Positions 11,092 to 23,166 of a stretch of DNA of 64,000 bases are shown here, piece by piece (the first letter of the stretch is position 1; each line of letters begins with the position of its first letter). Source of the stretch: Neonectria sp. B-13 (lineage: Eukaryota; Ascomycota; Sordariomycetes; Hypocreales; Nectriaceae); assembly GCA_002682825.1 (NCBI GenBank), contig NOKP01000006.1, positions 1,798,001 to 1,862,000 on the forward strand, read 5' to 3'. A model generated the notes under the pieces. It made no database searches. It was not told the DNA's origin and saw only the letters and a list, made by a program, of their open reading frames with translations. The position numbers and the translations under genes were made by a program.

Positions 11092-11895
11092 TTAGACAAC
11101 AGTAACGGGGGGAATCTGGTCCACCAATTTGTTTACACTTTTCCTGCTCTTCTCCTCCTCGGCGGCGGCCTTCTTCTCGGCCTCCCTCTCGGCCGGCGTG
11201 TCCTCCTCCAATGCGGCGGCGTTGCCCTCCTTTTCTGCGTGCAGGCCGATGAACTTCTGCACCATGGCCTCGAAGGGTTCCTTGCCGCGGAATTGCGTCA
11301 CCTTCTTGATGTTGATGCGGGTAACGGGGGTGTGCTCGTGGCCGAGCATGCGGTCGCGGGCAACGGTCTTGGCCGTCATCATGAACCGCGAGTCCTTGGG
11401 GCCGTCGACGAACTCGAGGATGGCGCTCTCGCCCTGGTCGTATGTGTTCTTGGACTCGGTGCGAACAACGCGGGTGTAGCCGCCTTCGCGGGGTAGGTAT
11501 CGCTGTCGGAGCTCGCCGAAGAGCTTGGGCATGAGGATGTGAGGTGTCTGTTTTGGGAGAGGTTTCCCTTCGGTCAGCATGACCCTTTCTCATCCTGGAC
11601 TGCCTGTATTATGCTGCATTCAAGCCATGCAATCCGGCCGTGCTTCGCTCAACGTCCATCGCCAATTGGGGCTACATACGTAGAGAATTCCCTGTGCTGA
11701 TCGCCTGCAGGGCTCGTTGTCGCGCTTTGCTAAGGTGATGAGCTTCTCGGCCATGCGCTGGGTCTCCTTGGCCTTGGCGTAGGTGGTTTGGATGTGCTCG
11801 AACTGGACAAGCTGGGTGACGAGACCACGCAGCAAGGCCATTCGCGCCGAGGAGGTGCGGCTAAGATGCCGGTACTTGACAAGACCGCCGGCCAT
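11092..11895 (-). CDS. Mitochondrial large ribosomal subunit protein bL17m
   Basis: Two exons on the minus strand: 11895..11680 (72 codons) and 11547..11092, intron 11679..11548, total 223 residues. The N-terminus MAGGLVKYRHLSRTSSARMA, followed by LLRGLVTQLVQFEHIQTTYA and KAKETQRMAEKLITLAKR, is the conserved L17 core. The second exon begins TPHILMPKLFGELRQRY, giving the expected join QGILY-TPHILMPKLFG; upstream AG choices break the conserved alignment. It continues GGYTRVVRTESKNTYDQGES and AILEFVDGPKDSRF. The C-terminus has a Glu/Lys-rich extension typical of mitochondrial versions. It acts in the mitoribosome large subunit. It converges on UTP25 (285 bases) and is divergent from the Mic12 gene. 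Confidence 0.92.
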
Positions 11896-12344
11896 TGTTG
11901 CGGTGGCTGCGCGGCGGCGGGCGACTGTGGGAGAGGTAGAGGAGCGGTGGGCGTGGGAAGGGCGGACAGCGCTGTCGTCGTTGTCGTCGTAGTCGTCGTA
12001 GTCGTCGTCGGCGGGCGGCTTTTCGTGGTCGTTTCGGATCCGGAGATACGGTTTTTGGTGGTTTGGAAATTTTTGGCTTGGCGCGGAGCCGGGATGTTTT
12101 CTCTGCCGTGCCGAGCAAAAGAGGCTCTGCGCTACGTCAACCCACCACCCGCCGCAACCTCAATCCGGCAACAAACCGTCCTCGACGACCATTTTACCCG
12201 CGATCCGGGAGCCATTGGAGCTCGCGCGCGCTATGACACGTTGCATCTAGGTCAATTCCCGACGGTCGTTTTCGAATTGGGCTTCTGCCGACACGCAACA
12301 CCCGCAAATTACCTCACCCTCGGCCGACCGGGCAAGCTCCAGCT
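11896..12344. promoter_or_regulatory. Bidirectional promoter bL17m / Mic12 with GTC repeat
   Basis: 449 bases between divergent start codons of two mitochondrial protein genes. An imperfect GTCGTC(GTA/GTT) triplet run lies at about 11973-12012, 80-120 bases upstream of the bL17m start, probably in its 5' leader. Promoter role is inferred from position. Confidence 0.5.
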
Positions 12345-13091
12345 ATGGGCTTCACCACGGGTTTTGTGCGCATTCCCTTGCTCTCGAGCTTCTCTGCCTC
12401 GTCTCGTCGGCTCGCTTACTGACTCTGACTCTCCGTCTGATAGACCGGCGGTGTTACGCTCACCCTTTCCCTCGCCTACCTTTCCGTCCTCGCCCACCAA
12501 CGCACGCGCGAACAGCAGGGCCAGGTCCTCCGCTCACAAGCCCTCGTGCTGCAGGGCCTCGTCGACCCCTTCCCCCCGCTGCCGCCCCCTACGCGGTCCG
12601 AAGTCGCCGCTGCCCAGCGCTCAACCGCCGTCGAGGTCGCCAAGGACCGATGGAACCACGAGATTGAGAACGCTGTGCGGTGGGTGCAGCACACCGACTG
12701 GATCCGCGTGCGAGAGGATCTGGAGAACAGCGCATCACGACTACTGGGCAAGGTCCCCGCTGAGGCTTCCGAAAGCGTGGGTCAGGCACAGAAGAAGATT
12801 GTGCCGCTTGTGAAGGAGGGTGGATCTCAGGTCGCCGCTGCGGCCCAGGGAGCCTTTGAGACGGCCAAGGCCAAGGGCAAGCAGGCCATTGCTGCCACGT
12901 TGGAGAACGGCAAGGACATTGTCAACGAGCTGGAGGGCGGCGCCGTGCCAACCCTGAGCCCCGTGCAGATGGCTCTCAACCAGCGCTTCGAGAAGCCCGA
13001 GGTCCAAGTGAATCAGACTGTGGAGGATGCCCTGAAGGAGCGATATAAGCCGATGGAGAAGAGGGATAACTCAGTACTGAGGGGTGTGTAA
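12345..13091 (+). CDS. mic12: MICOS complex subunit Mic12 (Aim5)
   Basis: Two exons: 12345..12365 (only 7 codons, MGFTTGF) and 12444..13091, intron 12366..12443, total 222 residues. The join gives MGFTTGFTGGVTLTLSLAYL, which matches my memory of fungal Mic12/Aim5 and supplies the single membrane segment (about residues 5-24) followed by SVLAHQRTREQQ. Mic12 is a subunit of the MICOS complex of the mitochondrial inner membrane, which holds crista junctions. The rest is amphipathic: TAVEVAKDRWNHEIENAVRW, VQHTDWIRVREDLENSASRL, a long Ala/Lys/Gly helix, and a conserved C-terminal segment VQMALNQRFEKPEVQVNQTV. Gene finders that demand a long first exon would miss the 21-base exon. Confidence 0.88.
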
Positions 13092-13412
13092 ACAGGTCTG
13101 ACGAAGGGGTGTCTTTCCGACGAGTGTGTGTCCTTTAGTTGTACATTGATTGTGTACCACCATTCCCTAGAGTTGCTCAAATAGAAATCGGGCTGGATGA
13201 TAACTTCATACGACCAAAGGGTCAGGGCATTAGAGTGAATGCATGTTGAGCAATCGGTTGGTTGATGGGCAAATCACGAAAATGTTGTGGTCTATATTTG
13301 GGGGCAACGGGGCTCAGAAAAGCGCTTCTGAACAATTGAACTATAAACCCTTTCCACTCTCATATTACTGCCAGATTCTAATATCTTACGACGCCTGAAC
13401 TGAACAGACAGC
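13092..13412. other. Intergenic region
   Basis: 321 bases between Mic12 and the Lys-rich orphan gene on the same strand. AT-richer than the flanks; it must hold the Mic12 terminator and the promoter of the next gene. Nothing else was seen. Confidence 0.5.
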
Positions 13413-13853
13413 ATGGGCCACCATAGCAAAGATCCTGAAAGCAAAGGTGAAAGCAAACACGATCGCCACGGTCGCAGCAGCCGCCATGATAAGGGCAAAG
13501 GCAAAGAAAAGGAAAGGGAAAAAGATCGCAAGCGATCGCCAAGCCCCAAGTATATCAAGAACCATGAAAGGCGCAAGCAGGATATTCACTTTGGGATCGA
13601 GCCCTTTATCAAGACTCTGTTCGGCAGTAAGCACGCTAAGAAGAAGGGCGAGAAAGAGAGAAGAGCTCGACACAAGGCCTGGGCTGAGCTGGACAGGAAA
13701 AGAGCAGAGCGAATCCTTTCGGGGCCGAGCCACAAGTCGTCAAAGAAAGAGGAACCACCCAGACCAGAGGAGGAATTAGAAGACGAAGCTCCAGTGGCAC
13801 CAAGGTGGGAGATTGAGAATGACGAGCCAGAGTCCGACAATGAGGCCAACTAG
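13413..13853 (+). CDS. Lys/Arg-rich orphan protein, 5' part of a TAG-split ORF
   Basis: 146-codon frame starting at ATG 13413 and ending in TAG at 13851-13853. I do not recognise the family. The protein is very basic and hydrophilic (MGHHSKDPESKG..., then KGKGKEKEREKDRKRSPSPK), with one less disordered piece, RRKQDIHFGIEPFIKTLFGS, and an acidic tail. There is no signal peptide or membrane segment; a nuclear location is likely from composition only. The same reading frame continues past the TAG for another 193 codons with no nearby ATG, so this may be the front half of one 340-codon gene. Whether the stop is a real terminus, a nonsense mutation or a sequence error cannot be decided here. Confidence 0.5.
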   Translation: MGHHSKDPESKGESKHDRHGRSSRHDKGKGKEKEREKDRKRSPSPKYIKNHERRKQDIHFGIEPFIKTLFGSKHAKKKGEKERRARHKAWAELDRKRAERILSGPSHKSSKKEEPPRPEEELEDEAPVAPRWEIENDEPESDNEAN

Positions 13854-14432
13854 AAGAAGACCACCGAGGACTTGGCATCAAAGAAGGCAACGAAGAAGAA
13901 AGCCACCAAAAAACCCCCCACCAAGAGCAAACCTGCCGCGCCGGAGGCCGTGGAGCCAGGTATCAAGAAACAACCAACCGAGAGGAGTGACAGCAAGGAT
14001 AATAGCAACGAAGAAAGTATCGACGACGAGAAGATGCTCGAGAATGTCGCCATTAGGCTAGCCGATAGAGTCGCCAAGAGAGCCATCGAGGAGAGTTGCG
14101 GAGGGAAAACTACTGACCAAAAAGAAATCATGAGGCTTGATTTTTTCGTGAGCGAGGCCAGTGAGTCAGAAGCCACCGATGACGGAAAAGAACTCATACG
14201 GCTTGATTTTTCCGTGAACGAGGCCAGTGAGTCAGAAGCCACTGGTGACGAAAAAGAAATCATACGGCTTGATTTTTCCGTGAGCGAGGCCTGTGAGTCG
14301 GAGGCCACTGACGATACTAGTCTATATTACACGGCTTCGTCTGAGTGCAGTGGCCTGAAAAAGAAGAAGAAAAAGAGGATACGCGCAAGTAGAAAACTGA
14401 ATATGCTGAAACAAAGGCAAATCAGCGACTAA
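13854..14432 (+). pseudogene. In-frame continuation after TAG, with 22-residue repeats
   Basis: 193 open codons in the same frame as the upstream 146-codon ORF, ending with TAA/TAG-type stop at 14432. The first in-frame ATG is at 14034, well inside. Composition is continuous with the upstream part (Lys/Thr/Pro-rich KKATKKKATKKPPTKSKP), then three copies of a 22-residue unit of the form (E)IxRLDFxVxEAxESEATxD, and a basic tail KKKKKKRIRASRKLN. The lack of a local start and the matching composition argue that it belongs to the upstream ORF. It could also be translated separately from the internal ATG. No known family recognised. Confidence 0.45.
14121..14318 (+). repeat. Three tandem 66-base coding repeats
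   Basis: Three units starting at 14121, 14187 and 14253, each exactly 66 bases, preserving the reading frame. Units differ by a few substitutions and no indels. They encode the 22-residue acidic repeat noted for the orphan ORF. Confidence 0.85.
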
Positions 14433-16075
14433 GTGGTTGAAGGTCCCCTGGCTTCTTGCGAGTCGAATTGTGGCGAGAATATAGATTGGTAGGACAGAAA
14501 AGCTAATGATTAAATTGAGGGTGCAATGCAATGTGCAGTTGTTTTGAACTGAATGCGATAAATACTTTCTACTACGCCCTTGATCCATTTAGTGACCAGC
14601 GGCCTGTTGAGTTCTCTTTGTGGCAGATGGCAACTAACTCGGTTGTAAGTTGCAACTACGCACTCTTCAGCACTTCCGGCTGGCTTCATTCTACTACGAG
14701 GTATTCCCATAAATCGCATGGGTTTTCACAGACAACGTAACCCAGTTTATCATTGAGCTGGTCCAGGGTTCCGCTGGCGGCTAGAGACGGTATTGGGCCT
14801 CTCACTTCTCTTGGGGTTCTCTCGGAACATGCATATGGCCAATGAGGTTGCCAGCTTTATCAAGTTTTAGGGTCGTCCTCCGATTCTAACTCGTCGACGA
14901 GGATGACAGTTGAGCAAGCTGCCGGAGAAACAAAATTCCCAGTGGGTTTGAATTATCCCTTGCATCACGTACAGACAGGGGAGGGGCACTTGGCTAGGGT
15001 AACATGTCTCAACATGGTAAACTGAGCCGGACGCAGTTTCATCACAGATGCCGAATTAGAGATGGCCATCGAAGCAGAGGTGAGAGGTAGTGGCATATAT
15101 GAAATACGGTGACTGGGTGGCGAAAGCGCCGATCCGCCAACTTGCAACTCACGTGGAAGAGCTCCAGAACCCCTCACTCACCGGAAGGCGTTGGAGCCGT
15201 GCAGTCCGGTGACCGGCAACTCGGCCGGGAAGAATGGCAACGGCGGACGGTAAAGGAACGGTGGAAAGTGGACGGCAGACGGCACCTGGGCCCAGGTTTT
15301 TAGGGGGCCGGGGTGAGATGCTGGCGTTGTCGGCCGCTGAGAAACACTGACGGAGGCGCTGAGCGCAGGGAGGGAGAGACAGCGAAAGGCGGAGAGCGGG
15401 GACGGCGCGGGCACACGACCACACCCAAATTGGAAAATCAGGGGCCGTGATTGGCTGGCACGGAGAGAGCGAATTTTCAGGTGGCCGCGGAGTCGCTTGG
15501 CGCACTTTGGTGGGCAATCTATTCCGCATTCCGAGGTTGACCGAACTTCGTCCCGGGTGCTGGCTCCTCCGCGGAAGGCGCAGAGGGCGGGCGCATTGGC
15601 GTGCTGTACTTCGCACCTACCTATGATAACTCGCTCATTGGCAAAGGTACATCCGCCGTCCCGACCCTGCGGCCGACTTGCAACCAATTCTCTTCTTCCT
15701 TTTCGTCATAAGAATTTCTTTGCTGCATCCTCCTCCCTGCAGCCCTTCTTCTTCTTTTACTTCATCTTCTCACCCCCAAAAACTCGTTTCTTCCCGCTCA
15801 CTGTTCTTCCTCCTACTACGTACTGTCTCGCTCTACGAAGTAGTCTTCAGCCCTGAGGTGCCCTGCCAAGTCAGTGCCCGCGGTCGTCCAAAGTCACCAC
15901 CGCCCTCTCGTTCGAGACCCGGGCGGTTCCGCGCTCACAAGGATCCCCTCCGAATTTTTGGCCACCCTCCTTCTCATAGTGTCCTCGCTCCCCAATCCTT
16001 CTTTCGCCGACTCCGTCTCTCAACAATCAATCCATCTCAATTCTTCTCCAGCCGCTCCCACTCGAACCCGCGATC
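14433..16075. other. Intergenic region and pyrimidine-rich leader of ALA dehydratase
   Basis: 1.64 kb without a supported gene. From about 15690 to 16075 the plus strand is rich in C and T (CTTCTTC, CCTCC), as expected for the 5' leader of the hemB-type gene that follows. Two ATTGG pentamers (inverted CCAAT) lie near 15429 and 15450 within GAT/AAATTGG contexts; the CCAAT-binding complex regulates heme and iron genes in ascomycetes, so they are candidates, but ATTGG is common by chance. Confidence 0.5.
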
Positions 16076-17315
<1,240 letters not shown>

Positions 17316-19614
17316 GCGCGAGTATCATGATTTGAGGAGTTGGAAATTTGGGCGTTGGTGGTGCTTGTGTTTTGTGGCAACTTTGGGCTGTTTCTCAAAG
17401 CGAGCTAGAGCTGGAATCAATGTCTGGGATGGGGATATACGCATAATGGGTCCTTTGTTTTCTCTGCTGAGCGGCCTCCTACGGAGGGATTTGTAAAACA
17501 AAAATACTGGTTTGGTGCTGCTTTTGGTAGACGACCAACGGCATGCCTAGTTGCATGCGCAGATAGAAGGGTCACAATCAAGACTCGTTACAAAACGATT
17601 CAGAACACTACGATTCCCTTGCAAGTTTTATTACTGGTGCCATTTCTTCAGGGCGCGGCTCTGGTGTGACGCGATGACAAGAGACTTGTTTCAATTTTCG
17701 GCGATATGACCACACATCCTTCAGGAACGGGGATGCGTACATGGATGATCGATGGTGACGGCACCACAGTTATTTGAGTGGTCTCCAGTAAAAAGAGTGT
17801 CAATAGGGGTTGCAATTACATCCACATAGGACATGGAGGCCGCAATGAACAATTATGAAGGTTGCTTGATGTAGGGATCTTTGCACGAATGGCTGGGGAG
17901 GATGTTAAACCAAGGATGGATGAACGGATTCGCGCCTCCAACCGGCTGACGCCATGGCGGCTAGGAAAAGGAGTTGGACGGGAGACCGGTTCGCTCCTCC
18001 AACTGATTGATGATGGCACGGCGGCTAGGGAAGGCCTCTGAAGGATGCACGATGACATCCAATCCACTGATAGGCAGTAACACGTTGTGTGCAGTCGGAT
18101 GACGGAGCTGTTGACGCAGAAGCAACTCTTCGACTGCATGGACACCTCCCACATCACACGTTCTGCACAGTACGAAGTGGCAGACGCTGGGGGTTTATCT
18201 CGCATTTGCAAGAATCACGGTTCGGGGGGAGATGGAAATTCTGGGTCTGTCGTCGTCAGCTTGTGTGTTGATCGCACGGCTGGAAACCCCGCCCGAGGCG
18301 CGCGCCTTGTTCCCACTCCACTAGACCAAGTCGTCTTTCCTTTATTCACACGGCACGGCGCCGCACCGCATCGCACCGCACCGGGGTCGCGGCGACCAGC
18401 GCGGGCAAGTTCCAGGAGGGAAGGGACCCCGGAGCCGTACCTTTACGGGGTCCGCGACACCCGCTGGCTGGGGGCCAACGGTATGTATGGCGCGGGGATA
18501 GCGCGAGCTGGGGGGAACTCGAAGAATGTGGTTTGCGGGAGATGGAGGTCGTGGCAGACGAGACAAGCTTTTTTGGGCCCCTGCAGATCGGCTGGTGGGT
18601 GTGCTGGGATTGGCAGAGTTGATCCCCTGGCTAGGGAAGCAGGCTAGGGGGGCCTGGATTAGGATATCATGCTTGGTTGGGTCCCATTGGTTCTTCTCTG
18701 CCTCATTCTCCATCTCTTTGTGTGCGCAGCATCGTAGCGAAGTGATGGGCGGTCGATTGCAATGTTCCTTGCTGGGTGTTTTCACAAGCGAATTGTGCAA
18801 CCAAGGAGGGTTTGCAAGGGCACATTCGTTTAGCTCTAGGTCGTAGGTTAAAGGCATCTCATGGTTTGCTGCAAAAGTCAAAGTCAACTCAGTCGGCATG
18901 GATTGGTTCCAACATCGAGTATCCCATTTCTTGATCCGGTCGTATCTGTAGTCTCGAACGAGGACACAATATGGGAGATATAGAGATACTTCCTTCTGCG
19001 ACAGCTATCACTCAAATGAAAGACTACAGTAAATTAACCACTAACTAAGGAAACGATGTTCAGCAGTTCACTGCCGAATTCAGCCTTCAGCGTGGTTGGC
19101 AATGAGGCCATGACGGCGCGGTTAACCGAGTCGGAGTTCGGCACTTGAACAGCGGTACAAAACGCAGATTAACCTCTTACCATGTTGGGCATTCGTTCCG
19201 GATGGAGAATGGAGACGGGTCCTGTCTTGGATGAGTGTCCATGTGAAACCGCAGTCTGTAACTTGCGCCAGGAGGGGGGCGTGTCACAGCGCGCAGCATC
19301 ACCATCCCTGGAGAGAAACCAGACAGACACAAAGAAATGGAACATGAACCAAATGGTGAAGGGAAAACCCTCCAAGCAGAAATGACGATGGCCCAGATCA
19401 CCGTAGCGGCTCGGTCCTTTCCCCCTTCGTTTTAAAGGGAAGTGTACTGCAGCACTGCACTGGGAACATGTGTGGACCATGGTCGTCTGAGTCCCCACTC
19501 CACCAGGAAACATGACCCCTTTGCTGTGTGAACTCACTCACAACCAAAATAACCTCTTGGACCACGGGCCACGGGCCACGGCCTACGGGACATGGGCCCC
19601 CCGGGTTTTCTTGG

Positions 19615-19644
19615 TTGTGCTTGTGCTTGTGCTTGTGTTTGTGC
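19615..19644 (+). repeat. Hexamer array (TTGTGC)n
   Basis: Five tandem 6-base units TTGTGC with one TTGTGT variant. The same motif family appears in reverse complement near 40.0 kb. Confidence 0.85.
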
Positions 19645-20727
19645 CTCTTCTTGTGTTTTGCGGGCGTGCAAGAGGCGACGCGCGTTGTTGCCATGTCCTC
19701 TCTGGCGAAACCCTTGTCGGAATAACTGGAGCAGTGTAGGTCGGGTGGAGGACTGACTGATGATCGGTCGAAGAACCTTACAATTGTCGACGTCAGGATG
19801 GAGTCTGTACGAAAATCACTCTGCAAGTACGTAGGTAGCATTCTGTAGTCTGTGTCTGTAGTCTGTGTCTGCCGAGTTTGCACGGCAATCGGCATGCTGA
19901 TGTGACGAGCCAAACGTCCCGAACGTCAAGACAGGGGGACGTCATGGCGAATATCGACAGAATGAAACCGAAAAAGCAGCGTTTGGTTCCGTGATTCGAT
20001 TCCCTCGGCAGGGAATCTTCCGGAATAGAAGCTTTGTGCTTCATCAGTGGCCTTTGTCTTGGCTAAAATGCTTGTCTGGTTTCCTTGTCGTTTCTGGCCG
20101 CTATTTTTGAAACGCCACGGCCCGGGTCTGCATCGACAAAATTCAACAATCACGTCAATGCCAGTCCACCGCCGACCACCGCCGCCCTCTTCCCCGGGCG
20201 CCAAGAGCGCTATGGAACGCTATGCGATCTTATGCAGGGTCGGTGTATTCTGGGAAGGCATATGCTTGACCTTTTGGTGTACAACAAACACCCGCTGTCT
20301 CGATGAATGCTCCTGGTTGGCTCGCGACGGCGGTTCTTGACGGGGTGCCTGTGCGAATAGCACAACTCATGTCAATGCATATGAAGCTGGGCGGCCTCGC
20401 ATCCAACCATTTCATCGAGCCTGGCTTGAGAGTTGAGGCTTCCACCCTGCGTTGGAAAACCGGGTCGATGCCTTACCAACGGGGAGTGCGGTGACATGCC
20501 GTCCATGGCTAGTTGGCTACATCTCCACTCCCACAGAACAACTCTCTCCCCCCTGATGCACTGGACGTGATATTAGTCCCGAGACCACTGTTGTAACTAG
20601 ATAGACAAGGAGCCGGGAGCCGAGCGAGCCAGACGAAGCAGGGGATGCATCGTGCTTGTTTAAGCTATACGGCCTTGTTGCTGGCGCTGGAGACGCCAGG
20701 ACGCCGTGCTCCCGGTCAGGGCGGTGG

Positions 20728-20771
20728 GTGGATGTGTATGTGGATGTGTATGTGGATGTGGATGTGGGTGG
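20728..20771 (+). repeat. GTGGATGTGTAT tandem array
   Basis: Imperfect 12-base units GTGGATGTGTAT, degenerating to GTGGATGTGGAT and GTGGGTGG at the right end. Confidence 0.75.
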
Positions 20772-21090
20772 TCGGTTGACTTCCTTGATTTATGGATTCT
20801 TTTGTGGGCAGGGGCGTATGTAGGAAGGAGACTGATGTTGATGGAGGGTGGTGTCTGTATATGTGTATGGATGTGAGTGAGTGAGTGTTTGGTGCAGAGC
20901 CAGAGCAAGCGAGCGATCAAGGCTCGATGTGAGTTGCATAGCCTTCGACTCGACTGACTGAGCGGCTGCAAGGCACCTGCCCAAGCTCAGCACCGTATCT
21001 ACAATACTGTACCACTCCACCAGCCCCAGAGATTCCCATCTACTACTTCTCCTCTTCCTCCTCCTGCTTCTTCTTTTACTCTTTGTATTT

Positions 21091-21123
21091 CTCCTCTCCT
21101 CTCCTCTCCTCTTCTCTCCTCTC
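21091..21123 (+). repeat. CTCCT/CTCTC pyrimidine array
   Basis: A pure pyrimidine run of CTCCT and CTCTC units upstream of the acyltransferase gene. Polypyrimidine tracts like this are usual just upstream of transcription starts in filamentous fungi; that role is inferred. Confidence 0.65.
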
Positions 21124-21543
21124 AACCGTCTCCTTCAACCTCGTCCTCGTTCTTTTTCTCGTCATCCAAAAGCACATCAACCGCTCGCCCACTCGCGGGT
21201 CTGCTTGTGCTCCTCGGCGCCAACCACCAGATATAACCGGAAATCTTCTGGCGACTATCTCTTGGCTCTTCCACGTTCCTTGTTTACTTTCGATACTAGT
21301 TCACTCAAGATCTAGTCACTCTCTCGGTTCGATGACATCGACGTATCCCGACACGCCCGATTAAGAGAGAGCACCAACTTTCCCATTGGTCTCTCTTTCC
21401 TTATTCACTCAGTCGCCCACTCCTGGGTCCAACGCTCCTTCCTCGCGAGGCATCCCCCTTTTCCTCTATCTTCCTTTTTCTTCCTCAATTCACACATTTC
21501 TTTTTCCCGTCTCTCAATACCTCACCACCGTTGCTGCTGGACA

Positions 21544-23166
21544 ATGAACGGTCACTCTGCTACTCGCCAATCACTCTCGTTCGAAGAGAAGATGGGCCTG
21601 CTCGATAACCAATCTTTGTCATCCCTGTCCGATACCGACAGTGACAATGGCATAATCGATCTGGATCAGCATTTTCCCGTTGCAAAATGGGCTGGCTACC
21701 TCCTAGCCCCTGCGGAATACCTCCGGTCTATGCGATGGAGAGTCATCTTCGTTCGTTTCGCCTGGTTCTTGATCCCTAGCTTCCTTCAGGGCCGCAGCAT
21801 GCGCGAGCAGATTCGTCCGACGAAAATGGCACCCACGGCCTACCTTGACGGCATGCGAGGCCTAGCTGCTCTCTTCGTCTACTTCTGTCACTATTCCTAT
21901 CAAAGCTTCACCATTGCCAAGGGTTGGGGCTGCAATGACAGCCACTACGATATCCTAAAGCTGCCTTTCCTGCGCCTTTGGTATCAAGGACCACCCGCCG
22001 TCTGCGTCTTCTTCATCATCTCCGGTTATGCTCTCTCCTACAGACCCCTGAAGTTCATCCGGAGCCGCAACACCAACGACTTTTCCACCACCATGAGTTC
22101 CCTGGTCTTCCGACGTTTCATTCGTCTTTTTGTTCCGACTGCAATCTCCACCTTCATGATCGTTTGCCTTATTCGAATGGGCGTGTATGAGTGGACTCGG
22201 GAATTTGCCATGGATCGGACCTATATGAAGAACATTGTGGAACCTCATCCTAAGCGGATGGAAGACGGGTACGCACAGTTTAGACACTGGGCTGGTGACA
22301 TGTTCTACTTTGTTCACGTCTTCGGCTGGAAGCCCCATGGCGGTAGCACCAGTAAGTAACTATTGACTACTACTTCGATTTTTCTTTTCTAACGGCAGCA
22401 TCTAGACTACGATGTTCACTTGTGGACCATCCCTGTCGAATTCCGCTGCTCGCTCTACCTATTTCTCGTTATTATAGCAACCGCTCGTCTCCGGACCATG
22501 CACCGATTCTTCTTCCTCGCGACCGTCACGCTCATTACCTATCGAAACTCCCGATGGGAACTTGTCATGTTCTTCTTCGGCATGGCTCTTGCCGAGTGGG
22601 ATCACATCCGCGGCGCTCATGTCTCACCCCCTGCCTTGCCGCTGGAAGAAAAACAAGCCAGACCCGCCCAGCAAACTCTCAAGTCGATCTTCTGGAATTT
22701 GGTCAGCATCCTGGGCCTGTATCTCTTGTGTCAGCCCGATGACGGCGGCGAGGACACTCCTGGTTGGATCTATCTCTCAACTCTGATCCCCAAGTGGTGG
22801 GAAAGTGAGCAGTATCGGTATTGGCAATGTACCGGTGCAGTCATCTTCGTTTTTGCCGTTGGCTACTCAGCATTCTGGCAGCGCGTCTTCAACTCGGCCG
22901 TCGTCCAGTACTTCGGAAAGCTTTCATACGCTCTGTATCTCATGCACGGGCCGGCAATGCATGTAATTGGTTATCATTGGGAGAAGTGGGCGTACAGTTT
23001 GACTGGTGTTGAGGGCTACTGGTACAACGCCGGTTTCGCCCTAGGTGCCTGCTTCTGTGTCCCAACGGTAATCTGGTGCGCCGACGTTTTTTGGCGGGCT
23101 GTAGACATCCCTACGGTCAAGTTCGCTAAGTGGTTTGAGAGCAAGGTTATTGTCAAGGCCGATTAG
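21544..23166 (+). CDS. Acyltransferase-3 family integral membrane protein
   Basis: Two exons: 21544..22351 and 22406..23166, intron 22352..22405, total 522 residues; the join reads GSTNYDVHLWTIPVEF. It belongs to the acyltransferase 3 family of multi-pass membrane proteins that O-acylate sugars, lipids or peptides. Seen: the signature YLDGMRGLAALFVYFCHY (about residues 100-117, with the conserved Asp-x-x-Arg-Gly and a His at about 116), PPAVCVFFIISGYALSYRPL, HLWTIPVEFRCSLYLFLVII, and FGKLSYALYLMHGPAMHVIG near the C-terminus. About ten hydrophobic segments can be seen. The cytosolic N-terminal 50 residues are acidic and Ser-rich. The substrate is unknown, and no neighbouring biosynthetic cluster gives a hint. 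It has a long CT-rich leader and converges on the amidohydrolase gene. Confidence 0.88.

Larger units (their letters stand above)
17316..21543. other. 4.2 kb gene-poor stretch
   Basis: No gene is supported between ALA dehydratase and the acyltransferase. Open frames here are short, Arg/Pro/Ser/Trp/Cys rich and have no recognisable motif. It contains a TTGTGC array (19615), a GTGGATGTGTAT array (20728), and from about 21040 a CT-rich tract with CTCCT/CTCTC repeats that is probably the leader of the acyltransferase gene. Confidence 0.55.

Noticed and set aside
18087..18647. 186-codon plus-strand frame
   Set aside because: Overlaps other frames of similar length on both strands and has no motif; composition is typical of a random GC-rich frame.
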